A DNA stretch of 64,000 bases from Raphanus sativus (taxonomy: Eukaryota > Streptophyta > Magnoliopsida > Brassicales > Brassicaceae): NCBI RefSeq assembly GCF_000801105.2, contig NC_079512.1, positions 2,852,263-2,916,262 on the forward strand, in the 5' to 3' direction. This document shows positions 56,101 to 64,000 of this stretch, in pieces. Position numbers and translations under genes: made by a program. Each line of letters starts with the position of its first letter. The stretch's first letter is position 1. The notes under the pieces were generated by a model. The model was given only the letters and a program-made list of their open reading frames with translations. It did no database searches and was not told the origin of the DNA.

Positions 56101-57492
56101 GATGGTAGTTTGGAAAGGAGGAAGGTTCGAGTTGTTGCAAAGGGTTTTACTCAGAAGGAAGGGCTAGACTATACTGAGACTTTTTCTCCTGTTGCAAAGC
56201 TTACAACAGTTCGGTTTCTGCTAAAAGTTGCAGCATCCAGAAACTGGTCTCTTCATCAACTCGATATTTCAAATGCCTTCTTGAATGGGGAACTTGATGA
56301 AGAGATATATATGAAGATCCCGGATGGGTATGCTGAACGAAAAGGACTCACATTGTCAAAAGGTGATGTTTTCAGACTCAACAAATCAATTTATGGTTTG
56401 AAACAAGCCTCTAGACAATGGTTTCTTAAGTTCTCTGCTGCTCTACTTCGTTTGGGGTTCACAAGAGGTACAGGAGATCACACTCTCTTTGTGAAAACCT
56501 GCTCAGATGGTCATTTCATTGCGGTATTAGTTTACGTGGATGACATTATAGTGGCTGGCTCAAATGACTTGAATTCAAGACAGCTGATACATGATCTTTC
56601 TCAGCAGTTCAAGTTACGAGATCTTGGAGCTCTCAAATATTTTTTGGGTTTGGAAATTGCTAGAAACAATCACGGGATCTCCATTTGTCAGAGAAAATAT
56701 GCTTTGGAACTTTTGACTTCGACTGGGATGCTTGCTTGCAAACCTACTTCTACTCCAATGGTTCCTAATCTTCATTTGGCTTTAGAAGAAGGTGATTTGA
56801 TTGATTATCCTGAACGGTATCGAAGTCTTGTTGGTCGACTTATGTACTTAACAATAACTCGTCCAGACATAACTTATGCTGTGAACAAGTTATGTCAGTA
56901 CTCTTCTGCACCAAGAACTCCACATTGGAATGCTGCTCTTCGTGTTTTACAGTACATAAAGGGCACAGTGGGACAGGGTTTGTTTTACTCTGTGTCTTCT
57001 GACCTGACTCTCAAGGGCTTTGCTGATGCTGATTGGTCATCTTGTAGAGACAGTAGACGTTCAACCACTGGAATTTCCATGTTTCTTGGAGACTCATTGG
57101 TTTCTTGGCGCTCCAACAAACAAGATACAGTCTCGTGCTCTTCGGCAGAAGCAGAGTACCGCGCTCTGTCAAATGCATCGAAGGAGATGATCTGGCTCAT
57201 CAAGCTTATGAACGACCTGAAGGTACCTCGGATTCACACTCCGATTTTGTTCTCTGACAGTACTGCTGCGATCTATATTGCCACTAACCCCGTTTTTCAC
57301 GAGCGAACTAAACACATTGAAAATGACTGTCATTTTGTGCGTGACTGGTTGGATCGGAAGGTTATCAAGACACTTCATGTTCGGACTACTGATCAGATAG
57401 CTGACATTATGACTAAACCTCTGTTTCCTCATCAGTTCAAGCATCTCATGTCCAAGATGAGCCTTCTAAATATCTTTGAATGCTCATCTTGA
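53146..57492 (+). CDS. Copia Gag-Pol polyprotein (element 2)
   Basis: A single frame of 1,448 residues. In order: Gag of the UBN2/retrotran_gag type (LKLDGSNFDDWEAAMKIAL at about 64-83), CCHC knuckle CSFCNKVGHIAERC (about 295), protease LDSGATHHVS (about 427), GAG-pre-integrase WHNRMGHASY (about 551), integrase with HIDVWGP, VRSDNAPE and EQNSVVERKHQ (about 605-730), reverse transcriptase with VVAKGFTQ, LDISNAFLNGEL and VYVDDIIVAG (about 980-1185), and RNase H with GFADADWSSC, SSAEAEYRAL and SDSTAAI (about 1290-1410). No stop or frameshift interrupts it. The stop codon lies 7 bases before the 3' LTR. Likely transposition-competent; not a host gene. Confidence 0.95.
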   Translation: MVSVKKFPRRSTRIATRTAPMASPAVSGPDLQASRALVGVDLTDSIHSPYFMHTSDHPGLILISLKLDGSNFDDWEAAMKIALDAKNKIGFVDGSIPRPLESDLNFRIWSRCNSLVKSWILNSVTTQIYRSILRLSDATDVWNDLHSRFHMTNLPRTYNLTQEIQDLRQGSLSLSDYYTKLKTLWSNLENCEEPDDSCTCGKALRLQQKAERAKIVKFLAGLNESYAVIRRQIIMKKTLPSLTEVYNILDQDDSQKNFAMAVTPAAFQVSEAPPSPQNTTSVCYVQSGAHKGKPICSFCNKVGHIAERCYKKHGFPPGYGTRGKAPEKLSKSSSGTPQVNLSTKPEDKTSHLDNLIGNLSKDQIQQFIALFSSQLQSGSQNSSAGPGEASSSQQQTEISGINFSQSTFCFIGILTVSQNLLSNTSWILDSGATHHVSHDKGLFVSLDTNIASSVNLPNGSIVKISGVGNIQLNKHILLRNVLFIPEFRLNLISISSLTTDLGSRVIFDPSSCEIQDHTKDLMIGQGRRVGNLYVLDINEASVRVNAVVDVGTWHNRMGHASYARLDLISEVLGTTRQKNKGNSYCHICHLAKQKKLSFPSPNNICKTNFELLHIDVWGPFSIETVDGYKYFLTIVDDHSRATWVYLLRTKDEVIKVFPAFIAQVENQYNLKVKAVRSDNAPELRFTEFFQSKGIISYHSCPDTPEQNSVVERKHQHLLNVARAFMFQSHLPLAHWGDSVLTATFVINRTPSPLLGNKTPFEILNGKIAAYDQMRTFGCLCYGSTSPKQRHKFQPRSRACVFLGYPSGVKGYKLMDLESNRIFVSRNVVFHEDVFPLVNNTLTEDIFQHFTPHSSSLSSGNNHTISSPQISPPSSLPPQISSRVRKQPAHLQDYHCYSLDSNVSYPMASCLSYSKLSSSYSSFINNITKIPIPQSYSEAKDSKEWCEAVDKEFDAMEATKTWHVTKLPVGKKAVGSKVLYSLKFNADGSLERRKVRVVAKGFTQKEGLDYTETFSPVAKLTTVRFLLKVAASRNWSLHQLDISNAFLNGELDEEIYMKIPDGYAERKGLTLSKGDVFRLNKSIYGLKQASRQWFLKFSAALLRLGFTRGTGDHTLFVKTCSDGHFIAVLVYVDDIIVAGSNDLNSRQLIHDLSQQFKLRDLGALKYFLGLEIARNNHGISICQRKYALELLTSTGMLACKPTSTPMVPNLHLALEEGDLIDYPERYRSLVGRLMYLTITRPDITYAVNKLCQYSSAPRTPHWNAALRVLQYIKGTVGQGLFYSVSSDLTLKGFADADWSSCRDSRRSTTGISMFLGDSLVSWRSNKQDTVSCSSAEAEYRALSNASKEMIWLIKLMNDLKVPRIHTPILFSDSTAAIYIATNPVFHERTKHIENDCHFVRDWLDRKVIKTLHVRTTDQIADIMTKPLFPHQFKHLMSKMSLLNIFECSS

Positions 57493-57499
57493 GGGGGCC

Positions 57500-57671
57500 T
57501 ATTGGTTTATGATTATGTATATAACCGGTTTAGCGGGTTTGGTTAGCTTAGATTGATTCCGGTTCAATTGTACATATGAGTATAAATACTTGTAATTATA
57601 CATTTTACAGTTAATAAGAAATCATTTCAATATTATCTTCTTCTTCTCTCCCAAGCAAGCTGATCGTAACA
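57500..57671 (+). repeat. 3' LTR of Copia element 2
   Basis: 172 bp, matching the 5' LTR without visible difference. Confidence 0.93.
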
Positions 57672-57864
57672 GGTCCTTCAAGTGCCTATTTACGGACTGA
57701 TCCTTAGTTATGTTTGCTTTAATATTATTATTATAATCACAAAAAAAAAAAATTAGCCGCTAAGGACTTGTGATGATGCTCCGTTGCAGATGGTCTTTGG
57801 TCTGATGAAGAATAATATCGCTTATATTTTTCAAAAAAAAAAAAAAATTGAAAAGAAAAAAAAG

Positions 57865-57937
57865 CTCCGTCGCCGGGACTCGAACCCGGGTCTCTCGGGT
57901 GAGAGCCGAGTATCCTAACCAGCTAGACTACGACGGA
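57865..57937 (-). tRNA. tRNA-Glu (CTC)
   Basis: 73 bases on the minus strand. Acceptor arms TCCGTCG and CGACGGA pair perfectly. The anticodon loop is CTCTCAC with anticodon CTC, and the T arm is CCCGGGTTCGAGTCCCGG. It has no intron. An A8 run on the plus strand immediately below 57864 gives the T-run terminator. It sits about 190 bases from the Copia element 2 insertion. Confidence 0.96.
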
Positions 57938-58379
57938 CTTGTTGACTAAAGCGTACTGCAAAGCTACTATAGCAATAATTACTAGATACATTTCGTAGAG
58001 GAGCACTTGTCGAACTGGTTGCCCTCTTCTATCCGTTTTTGCGAGCAGAGCAGGTTTTTTTGTTTTGTTGATGCTTCCGGGAGAGAAAGGGAAAGTGGTT
58101 TTCTGATTTGTTTTCATCGGCGGTACGGTCTATTCTTCTCCTCTGGTTACTCTTTTATCATTTCGATTCGGTCTCTTATGTTTCTGTTCGAGTAAACTTG
58201 AACTTTGTAATAAATAGTTCAGGGGATATTAGATTCTAGTTTTGAGCTGGCGCGAATCAGGTTTAGAACACTGTGAAATTGGTTTAGCCACGAACTGTTT
58301 TTAGGTCTTTTTTAATTTATTTTGCTTTTATCGCTTTCATCATATATGATTATATTAAATTTAGGGATTACCACCAGAG

Positions 58380-59513
58380 ATGATGAATGCGTCCGGGTTA
58401 ACTCTAGCTACCCCCAAATTTCACATTCGATGGCGTTCGCATCGTTTTGGTACATCTCAGAGAAGCTCTCAAGCTTTAGCTGTTCGTCGAGATGATGCAG
58501 CAACTTGTCCTCTTCTTCAAAGGTAGTACTGTCTTTGCCCTTTGTTCGATTAAAGCATATTACAGACGATTTGTAATGGTGTGTTTTTTCAAAATAGGAC
58601 TTCTTTATCACTTTCTACACAAAGAAGCAATGCTTTGATCGTCCGTGCCATGAGTGCTTCCTTTGGTGATATCTCAGACGATTCTTCTGGTAAGATACAT
58701 AACTCTGACCTACGCATAATTCTAGGTTAAGCTTTCTAGTTACAGCACAGACTGATTACGGATAACAATTGCATAAAATCGTAGTCATAGCGATTACTCA
58801 ATGCATAGTGACTAATGTTCACTGTTACTTCCAGCTGTTTTCCCTCGGATCAATGTCAAAGACCCATACAAACGTCTTGGGATAAGCCGGATGGCATCAG
58901 AGGACGAGATTCAAGGCGCCAGGAACTTTCTCATCCAGCAGTACGCTGGTCACAAACCCAGTGTCGACGCCATCGAATCAGCTCACGACAAGATCATCAT
59001 GCAGAAGTTCCACGAGAGGAAGAACCCCAAGATCGATATAAACAAGAAGGTTCGCCAGGTGAGACAGTCCAAAGCTGTGAGCTTTGTTTTCGACAGATTC
59101 CAAACTCCTCCCACCGCTTTCCTTGTCAAAACGGCAGCCACGTTTGCGGTTCTCGGAGCTCTTACGGTTCTGTTCCCGACGGAAGAAGGACCCACTCTGC
59201 AGGTTTTGTTATCTGCGATAGCTACGTTTTACTTCATCCACCAGAGGCTGAAGAAAAAACTCTGGTCTTTCCTTTACGGGTAATCACCAAAGCTGGTTTA
59301 ATAATCGCGAAACAATTGCTACTTTGCAACTGATATCAGGTTTTAATGATAATGTGAAACAGGACTGGTTCTTTCATCTTCTCGTGGCTGATTGGGACTT
59401 TCTTGATGGTGTCTGTGATCCCGCCCTTCATCAAAGGACCAAGAGGTTTCGAAGTCATGTCTTCGCTCTTAAGCTACGTTTTGCTTTGGGTGGCTTCGAG
59501 CTACCTTAGGTAG
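58380..59513 (+). CDS. CPP1-like J-domain-like plastid membrane protein (DUF3353, At3g51140-like)
   Basis: Four exons: 58380-58522, 58598-58689, 58835-59279, 59363-59513, giving 276 residues. The N-terminal ~65 residues are basic and Ser-rich (chloroplast transit peptide). A J-like helical region follows (DPYKRLGISRMASEDEIQGARNFL, about 90-150) but lacks the HPD signature of true DnaJ proteins. Four hydrophobic segments come next: AFLVKTAATFAVLGALTVLF, LQVLLSAIATFYFIH, SFIFSWLIGTFLMVSVIPPF and LLSYVLLWVASSYL. Members such as CPP1/CDF1 are thylakoid or envelope chaperones, CPP1 stabilising protochlorophyllide oxidoreductase. This copy is inferred to have a related chaperone-like role in the plastid membrane. 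It is intact and in the position of At3g51140. Confidence 0.92.
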
Positions 59514-60004
59514 AGTAGCATTCTAGCTCTTCTCTTCACCCCCTTTTTGGGTCGCAATAGTATTATTATTATCTCGGGTATGTATGTGAAGTACACACAA
59601 AATGAGAAACTGAATCATGGTCCTCATGTGGCGTAGAGAAAGATTTTTTTTTTGGTTCTTGAATTATTTCCATGAGACCTCAATCTCTTTCGCGGTTTAA
59701 TATCTAAAGTCGCGTCTTCCTTTGTCGGCTACTTTATACATGTCTTACAGTACAAAAAAAAAGGTTAGAGCCTTAGACCATAAACATTTTAAACAACTTT
59801 TTGTATATAATTGGGGAACTAAGCTATTTAAATACATCAGTTTAAAAAAAAAAATTGAGGGCGGCTTTGTTAATGGCCGGTGGTCCTGGATGTGAGCTTG
59901 TATCACAACCTGGCAGCCCAAAAAGTAAGGATTAGTTGGCGGAGTTGCGGTTGTTGCTAACCACGAGCTTTCTATCCACGAGCTTTCTATCTTAGAGATA
60001 TCGA

Positions 60005-60114
60005 CCACACTGCATACGACGACGAGCATACATTTTCCATTAAAAGTTTTGGGTTGGTTCACACTGCATACGACGACGAGCATACATTTTCCATTAAAAG
60101 TTTTGGGTTGGTTC
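60005..60114. repeat. 55-bp tandem duplication, two copies
   Basis: CACACTGCATACGACGACGA through GTTTTGGGTTGGTT occurs at 60005 and again at 60060, with almost no difference. Confidence 0.9.
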
Positions 60115-60814
60115 CCTAAATGAGTCTCATCTGCACTCTGCAGTATTTGACTCCGTGAGTTAAAGGCCTAAAGCTCATCAAGCTAGGTGCCAAGACCCAA
60201 GTTTTTTTTTAACACTGGGTAGCAATTACATATATAGACCCAAGTTCATGTAGAGCACTGAATTTTCTTAGTGTAATGAATAACAAAAGTGTGTATGCTT
60301 TATGCGACCAAATCATGAAGCATTGACTTCTTTGACATTTGTTATCATGAAGGCTGCATGGCTTATTGTCCGTAGCCTCATCAGTGCATGGCCCTCTTTA
60401 TTAATTTCGTGTCGATTTTTTTGTATATCTTTCCATTAAACACATTTTGGATAATTATTTTGTTCTTTGGTCCAAACAAAAATAAAAATATTTTTTTTTC
60501 AACATAAATAAATTCATTTCTAGTGTCCCTTCTAAATTATTGAATCGCCAAAAAAGTTATTTTTTGATTATGCATAAATAACACCTATTTCTTTTTGATT
60601 ACAAATAAGAATGTTTAATAACCCCTATTTCATTCGTTTTCTTAGAGTAGACTCTGGTAAGCTTAGTATGATTCCAATTCATAAATGTTGGTAATATGAA
60701 AATTAATATATGTTCCACCATTTTATTAGACAAAGTAATATTTCTGGCACATTCGCTAAAAATAATAAAAAAATTTAACGCGTTTCAAACAAAATTCTAC
60801 TCTAACCTCAACAG

Positions 60815-60856
60815 CATATTACTTGTGTTTTTACAAAAAAAAAACATATTACTTGT
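60815..60856. repeat. Poly(A)-tail microinsertion flanked by 12-bp direct repeats
   Basis: CATATTACTTGT occurs at 60815-60826 and 60845-60856. The 18 bases between read GTTTTTAC followed by A10. Confidence 0.75.
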
Positions 60857-60892
60857 ACTATATATCCTACTTGAATCATTATATACTGTATA

Positions 60893-61268
60893 CAGTGCCG
60901 GCTCTGACCCATGGCAACATGGGCAAATGCCATGGGTCTATAGGTCAAAAAAATTAGTATTATTTTACTACTCAAAAAGGTCTATTTTATTTGTTAAATA
61001 TCAATTTTGTTGGAGAAATTAAAATAAGAAAATCATGATTAAATAAAACTAGTTTAAATATAATAAGAACAAAAAATTATGTTGTATCATTTTCAATTTT
61101 TCACATATAAAACCTAATTTACACACAAATTTAATTTTTTCTTTAGATACCATAATTTTTTTTGTTTTAATTTAAAAAAATACAATGAATAAAGGTTAGG
61201 AAAAATTTATAAGAAGGTCTTTGTTTTATATTTCGCCTAAGGTCGTTAAATTTTTAAAGACGGCACTG
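60893..61268. mobile_element. hAT-type miniature element, 376 bp
   Basis: The 8-bp target duplication ACTGTATA lies at 60885-60892 and 61269-61276. Terminal inverted repeats are CAGTGCCGG (left) and CAGTGCCGT (right, reverse complement). The interior is AT-rich with no coding capacity. Size, duplication length and the CAGTG start fit a non-autonomous hAT element. It is unrelated in sequence to the element at 6604-7750. Confidence 0.85.
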
Positions 61269-61276
61269 ACTGTATA

Positions 61277-62380
61277 CTATGTTAAGTTTTGTAGGTTCCA
61301 TATCAGTTTCAATGTGTGATTGTTCATAACAAAATCTTGTAGACAGTTTCATAACAGTATTCATAGTATCTTTAATTTGATGCTAGTTTGGATTACATAT
61401 AAACGTTCCATTTTAGCGATATAGCAAAAAAAAAAGTGTTAAAAATCACTTTTACATGTTTATTTGTTTATCAGCTAATGCATCTTATTCGTATATCATG
61501 ATGTAGTACAGTAGTAGACTAGTAGACTGGTTTGAAGCCGATGACTGAGCGTTTATTTTGGACGATGATTGCATTTAATTATGTACTTGAAAAGTTGAGT
61601 GTAAGAAAAACAAACGCACATGCCTTCATGTGCGCTGCTTTTACATTATTTTATTTAGACTATATATTAACTTAAATTTAAAGTGAACTAGAAAAGTTCA
61701 TCAACCGTTAGCTTTAAATGCCAATGATGTAAACATATGTACTGGTACCAGAAATCATTACTTGCAAAATCATGTAATTTCTTTTGTGGTTGTGATGTAA
61801 TACCATTAACATCGAATAATGTGTGTTCATAATAGGTGATTAGGTTAATGGTGTGATATATGTTCTTAATAGGTGATTAGGTTAATGGTGTGATATACTT
61901 ATCAACTTAAAACTGATTATAGTCTCACCATTAGTTCTAAATTAGTTCCTATATTATCTAGCTCTTCAGTACAAATAAAAATGTGGATAATAGTTTCGTT
62001 TTCTAAAAGTATGTGGATAATCAACCTGAGCTACACGTTTTGGCAGATATTTATTTTTGACAGACATAACTTGATCTAACATGTTGACAAAAAAAACGAA
62101 GAAAAAGAACTGGATCTAATATTTATAAAAACTCGTATAAATCTAAATTTTTTTTATTAATATTTTATACTAGAACTGGACAGTGGACATCATGATTTGG
62201 AAATCATGCAAAATGTGGGTTAAGGCAGTATGAAATAATAATCTTTAGCGCGCTAATATAATTAGCCAATTAGATTTCTAATACACACCATTGACTACGA
62301 AGAAAACAAAAAGGAAAAAGCCATTAAGAGCTGCGCCTTTCCGATTTTTTAAAAATTAGTTACCTGATTCAACCCAACCC
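61277..62380. other. Gene-free spacer
   Basis: A 37-bp tandem duplication (AATAGGTGATTAGGTTAATG plus GTGTGATATA) lies at 61831-61897. ATGTGGATAAT is repeated at 61981 and 62011. An imperfect microinsertion-like pattern occurs at 62066-62120 (AACTTGATCTAA / AACTGGATCTAA around TTGAC plus A8). Confidence 0.5.
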
Positions 62381-63438
62381 TCACTCCAGCGAGAGCCAAA
62401 ATAGGTTCGACCGAGAATCTCTACGGTGGTTTCTTCCGATCGGATTATGCTATTTCCTGCGTCGGAACACCGTACTCGTCCGAATCGTTCACCGTCGCTT
62501 CTGCCATTGTTCTTCATCTCGTTTCTCTAAAATCTCCGTTCCTCATTCGCGGATTCAGAGGAAATCAGGTTCGAGTTCCGTTGATTGTTTCTTAGTTTCG
62601 TGCTAATTAGACGAGCGTGTGATAGGATAGGAGGTTAGTGTTAATGCTTTGCGGGTACAGTAGAACTAGGCGTGATGGTTAGTTAAATTACTGTGAAATG
62701 AATTTTAGGCTCTTCCTCGCCGATGTTTATGCTGCGGCGCCGGCAATGTCACATATTTTTTTGTGTTTTTTCTTTAAAAATACGACTTTTTGTTGGATCT
62801 TACGGCTAAATTTTTGTTGGATTTTTGTTTTTTGTTTTTTTTTTTGTTTTATCTGGTGTTTCTAGGAAGCAGGTGTAAGTAGTAAAAAGCTCTGTTTACT
62901 CACTGCACATGGAGATACTCAATATTCTTGTCTCCACATAGAATCGAACATTTTGAGGAAACCTCTGTGAAAAATCCTTGCAACCTTATTATAATTATCT
63001 AATCCCTCAAGGTAACTCGTAAAAAATAAGTGCATTCTTTGTGGTTGTAGGCGATAATATAATATAAGAGTAGGTTTGACACTTAAGCAACATGCAAGGA
63101 AGAATTTTTTGAGGGGGACGGGACCATTCCAGATAAACACCAAATCCTCTTCTATGATATTATACAAACTTCGTTTGTTTTATGCCTTAAACAATGATGA
63201 AAAAGGAATCATTCTCTTCTGACATATATTGAATATAAAAACACGTGGAATGTATAGAGACAAAATGCTCTTTTGCCCCAAGATATGGAAGTAGACAAAA
63301 GTTCATTACTGGAGTCATGATGTACAATGATTATTATTTATCTGCCTCTTTATGTATATACATGACATTGCTGCTGATTTTCCTTTCCTGGTTTCTTTTG
63401 GGTTAGGATATGAGGAAAGGGAGGTGAGGGATACGAAG

Positions 63439-64000
63439 ATGGCTGCAGGAGAGGATCAGATGCAAGAATCTTCCGGGAGGGAAGAGAAGATTTTTGTTTC
63501 TGTCCGTTTGAGGCCATTGAATGTGAAAGAAAGGGTGAAGAACGAAGAGGCAGATTGGGAGTGTATCAATGATGAAACAGTCGTATACAGGAGCCATCTT
63601 TCCCTTTCCGAGCGTTCCATGTACCCCACTGCCTACACATTCGGTATATGACTAGCTTGCTTTTTTCAGTTTCTTGATCAAACGTAAATCCTTACCTGAG
63701 CTCTTTCCTATGCCTCTAGACAGAGTGTTTGGCCCTGAGTGTTGTACCAAGGAGGTGTATGATCAAGGGGCCAAAGAAGTGGCTCTCTCTGTTGTTAGTG
63801 GGGTTCATGGTAAGACATGTCTAGGACTGCTTTCTAGTCTTTATTCCACTTGTGGCTCATGTTTTGCTAACTAATGGTCACCTGGTTTCAGCTAGTGTCT
63901 TTGCATATGGACAAACAAGCAGTGGAAAGACTTATACTATGAGTGGGATTACTGACTACGCCTTGGCCGATATATATGATTACATTGCGAAGGTGAAGTT
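63439..64000 (+). CDS. Kinesin motor protein, N-terminal part (At3g51150-like, kinesin-7 family)
   Basis: Exons: 63439-63643, 63720-63809, 63892 to about 63992, where AAG|GTGAAG looks like a donor; the gene continues beyond the window. The start was placed at [20 protein letters not shown]; the upstream in-frame ATG at 63352 is probably in a leader intron. The motor domain begins [12 protein letters not shown], then [26 protein letters not shown] and the P-loop [15 protein letters not shown] likely leader exon lies at about 62385-62567, ending AAATCAG|GTTCGAG, with an intron up to about 63410. Kinesin-7 members of the NACK type drive phragmoplast and cytokinesis functions; the exact role of this one is inferred from family only. 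Confidence 0.85.

Larger units (their letters stand above)
52894..57671 (+). mobile_element. Complete Ty1/Copia LTR retrotransposon, 4,778 bp
   Basis: Two 172-bp LTRs (52894-53065 and 57500-57671) show no difference by eye. The 5-bp target duplication GGTCC lies at 52889-52893 and 57672-57676. LTR termini are TATTGG...GTAACA, that is TA..CA, another non-canonical class seen in Copia elements. The primer binding site TGGTATCAGAGC (53066-53077) directly abuts the 5' LTR. A GAGGGGGCC purine tract precedes the 3' LTR. The LTR is very short and contains TATAAATAC at 52975-52983. Identical LTRs and an intact frame show a very young insertion. It differs in sequence from element 1, so the two are separate families. 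Confidence 0.95.
59514..60884. other. Gene-free spacer
   Basis: Holds the CPP1-like 3' UTR, a perfect 55-bp tandem duplication at 60005-60114 and a microinsertion at 60815-60856. The minus-strand frame at 59745-60083 runs through the tandem duplication and is not a credible gene. Confidence 0.5.

Noticed and set aside
59745..60083. Minus-strand frame of 112 codons
   Set aside because: It runs through the 55-bp tandem duplication, which explains its internal repeat; no domain is seen.
63352..63438. N-terminal extension of the kinesin from the ATG at 63352
   Set aside because: The translated extension is unlike kinesin N-termini and appears to cross a leader-intron acceptor region.

Overview
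This is plant nuclear DNA, most likely from a Brassica species. It is AT-rich between genes. Coding regions are split by short introns with GT..AG borders, and there are two plant nuclear tRNA genes, Copia retrotransposons and several small DNA transposons. Gene order matches Arabidopsis thaliana (recalled from memory, not searched). From left to right there is a stretch like At1g74020 to At1g73840 in descending order: two strictosidine synthase-like genes, a TTM1-like uridine kinase/CYTH gene, a DENN-domain gene, a lipid-transfer-like gene, a small plastid membrane protein gene and an ESP1 relic. A stretch like At3g51120 to At3g51150 follows in ascending order: a PHD/SWIB protein, a UPF0183 (PHAF1-like) protein, a CPP1-like J-domain protein and a kinesin. 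The window therefore seems to span a junction between ancestral crucifer blocks E and N.

Layout. 1-4.9 kb: degenerate telomere-like repeats and gene relics. 5.0-13.2 kb: tandem pair of strictosidine synthase-like genes separated by a 1.15-kb hAT-type element. 14.5-15.8 kb: an F-box gene on the minus strand. 19.5-24.2 kb: an intact Copia element (minus) inserted in the leader of a small lysine-rich gene. 25.6-34.6 kb: the TTM1, DENN, tRNA-Asp, lipid-transfer and plastid-protein cluster. 36-37.5 kb: ESP1 pseudogene. 40.1-44.3 kb: a decayed DUF1985 transposon gene whose introns are full of an AAGTCGTC/GACGACTT motif, ending at a 100-N assembly gap. 44.4-46.4 kb: 5' part of the PHD/SWIB gene, cut by the gap. 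48.4-51.1 kb: UPF0183 gene. 51.7-52.8 kb: small coiled-coil gene. 52.9-57.7 kb: second intact Copia element. 57.9 kb: tRNA-Glu. 58.4-59.5 kb: CPP1-like gene. 63.4-64.0 kb: start of a kinesin gene.

The genes do not form a pathway; they are independent single-copy housekeeping-type genes plus a tandem pair. The notable structure is in the non-coding DNA. At least eight very short poly(A)-tailed insertions lie between perfect 12-19 bp target-site duplications. The DUF1985 element carries a palindromic motif restricted to its introns and flank. Both Copia elements have identical LTRs and non-canonical termini. The DENN gene has two chained upstream ORFs. Exon borders were placed by eye from splice consensus and reading-frame continuity.
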